Source: Palleronia pelagia (GTDB taxonomy: Bacteria > Pseudomonadota > Alphaproteobacteria > Rhodobacterales > Rhodobacteraceae). From it: a stretch of 64,000 bases of DNA. The position numbers were made by a program, and so were the translations under genes. Below the pieces are notes generated by a model. The model did not search any database and was not told the DNA's origin. It saw only the letters and a program-made list of their open reading frames with translations. Of this stretch, positions 63,895 through 64,000 are shown piece after piece; positions within the stretch are counted from its first letter, which is position 1, and each line of letters opens with the position of its first letter. The stretch is from assembly GCF_900110115.1 (NCBI RefSeq), contig NZ_FOCM01000001.1:62001-126000 (forward strand). The letters run 5' to 3'.

Positions 63895-64000
63895 ATGACA
63901 CGTCCCCCGTTGCCGCCCTTCGATACGCTGTCCGCACGGACCAAGGTTCGCCTGGCCGAGGACGCGTGGAACGGCCGCGCGCCGGAACGGGTCGCGCTTG
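63895..64000 (+). CDS. DUF1348 / NTF2-like protein, 5' part
   Basis: The first 35 codons are visible, starting [20 protein letters not shown] and continuing with [15 protein letters not shown]. This matches the conserved start of DUF1348 proteins (NTF2 fold, function unknown). The gene runs off the window. It follows the AhpD-like gene after 85 bases. Confidence 0.7.
   Translation, partial: MTRPPLPPFDTLSARTKVRLAEDAWNGRAPERVAL

Noticed and set aside
61795-64000. Attachment site of an integrated element at tRNA-Ser
   Set aside because: No integrase gene and no second copy of the tRNA 3' end were found in the remaining 2.2 kb.

Overview
The window is high-GC, gene-dense chromosomal DNA from a marine alphaproteobacterium of the Rhodobacteraceae, most likely the Roseobacter group. 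The assignment rests on gene content: a DMSP demethylation pair (dmdA-acuI) followed by two BCCT osmolyte carriers, the trgAB-cysK tellurite-resistance order known from Rhodobacter, a circularly permuted tmRNA gene, an alphaproteobacterial LexA box, the F1-ATPase zeta inhibitor next to purC, an alphaproteobacterial SspB, and what looks like a split cobalamin-dependent methionine synthase. No insertion sequence, prophage, integrase or CRISPR array was seen. About 65 protein genes, one tRNA and one tmRNA account for nearly all of the sequence.

Layout. 1-7 kb: release factor 3, a SnoaL-like protein, a Hint-domain protein, an atypical SDR, and an orphan ABC ATPase coupled to a DUF3445 protein. 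7-13 kb: nitrogen control (glnB-glnA, reading leftward), the NAD(P)HX repair enzyme, and trpG-trpD without trpE or trpC. 12.7-18.4 kb: two membrane-anchored envelope proteins with long acidic stalks, flanking rarD and a LOG-family hydrolase. 18.4-24.8 kb: DUF1638, YbjQ, small membrane proteins, a corrinoid protein, a homocysteine methyltransferase and an MprF-like protein, with a divergent radical SAM gene carrying a perfect LexA box. 24.9-27.6 kb: zeta subunit, then purC, purS, a nucleotidase and purQ. 27.7-31 kb: a DctB/DctD-type two-component pair whose regulator lacks the sigma-54 contact motif. 31-39 kb: rne, an MFS carrier, tusA, ccdA, and a coupled hydrolase-P450 pair. 39-43.9 kb (leftward): fumC with three small genes, sspB downstream of permuted ssrA, DUF4345, and a membrane protein of unknown family. 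44-52 kb: DUF2182-DUF1326-DinB-dmdA-acuI, then two BCCT carriers. 52-62 kb: photolyase, L,D-transpeptidase, CFA-type methyltransferase, trgA-trgB, cysK-mscS-alaX, tRNA-Ser(GGA). 62-64 kb: a BASS-family symporter, an AhpD-like protein, and the start of a DUF1348 gene.

Functional links. C1 and sulfur metabolism recur. DmdA moves a methyl group from DMSP to tetrahydrofolate, AcuI detoxifies acryloyl-CoA, BCCT carriers import methylated osmolytes, the corrinoid protein with its methyltransferase would make methionine, and CysK makes cysteine. The most unusual signals are the LexA box on the PA0069-type radical SAM gene, a three-hairpin element present twice with compensatory base changes, the DinB/DUF1326/DUF2182 genes fused into the DMSP operon, the DctD-like regulator without GAFTGA, and sspB beside ssrA.

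All calls come from reading the sequence and from remembered family motifs. No database or folding program was run.
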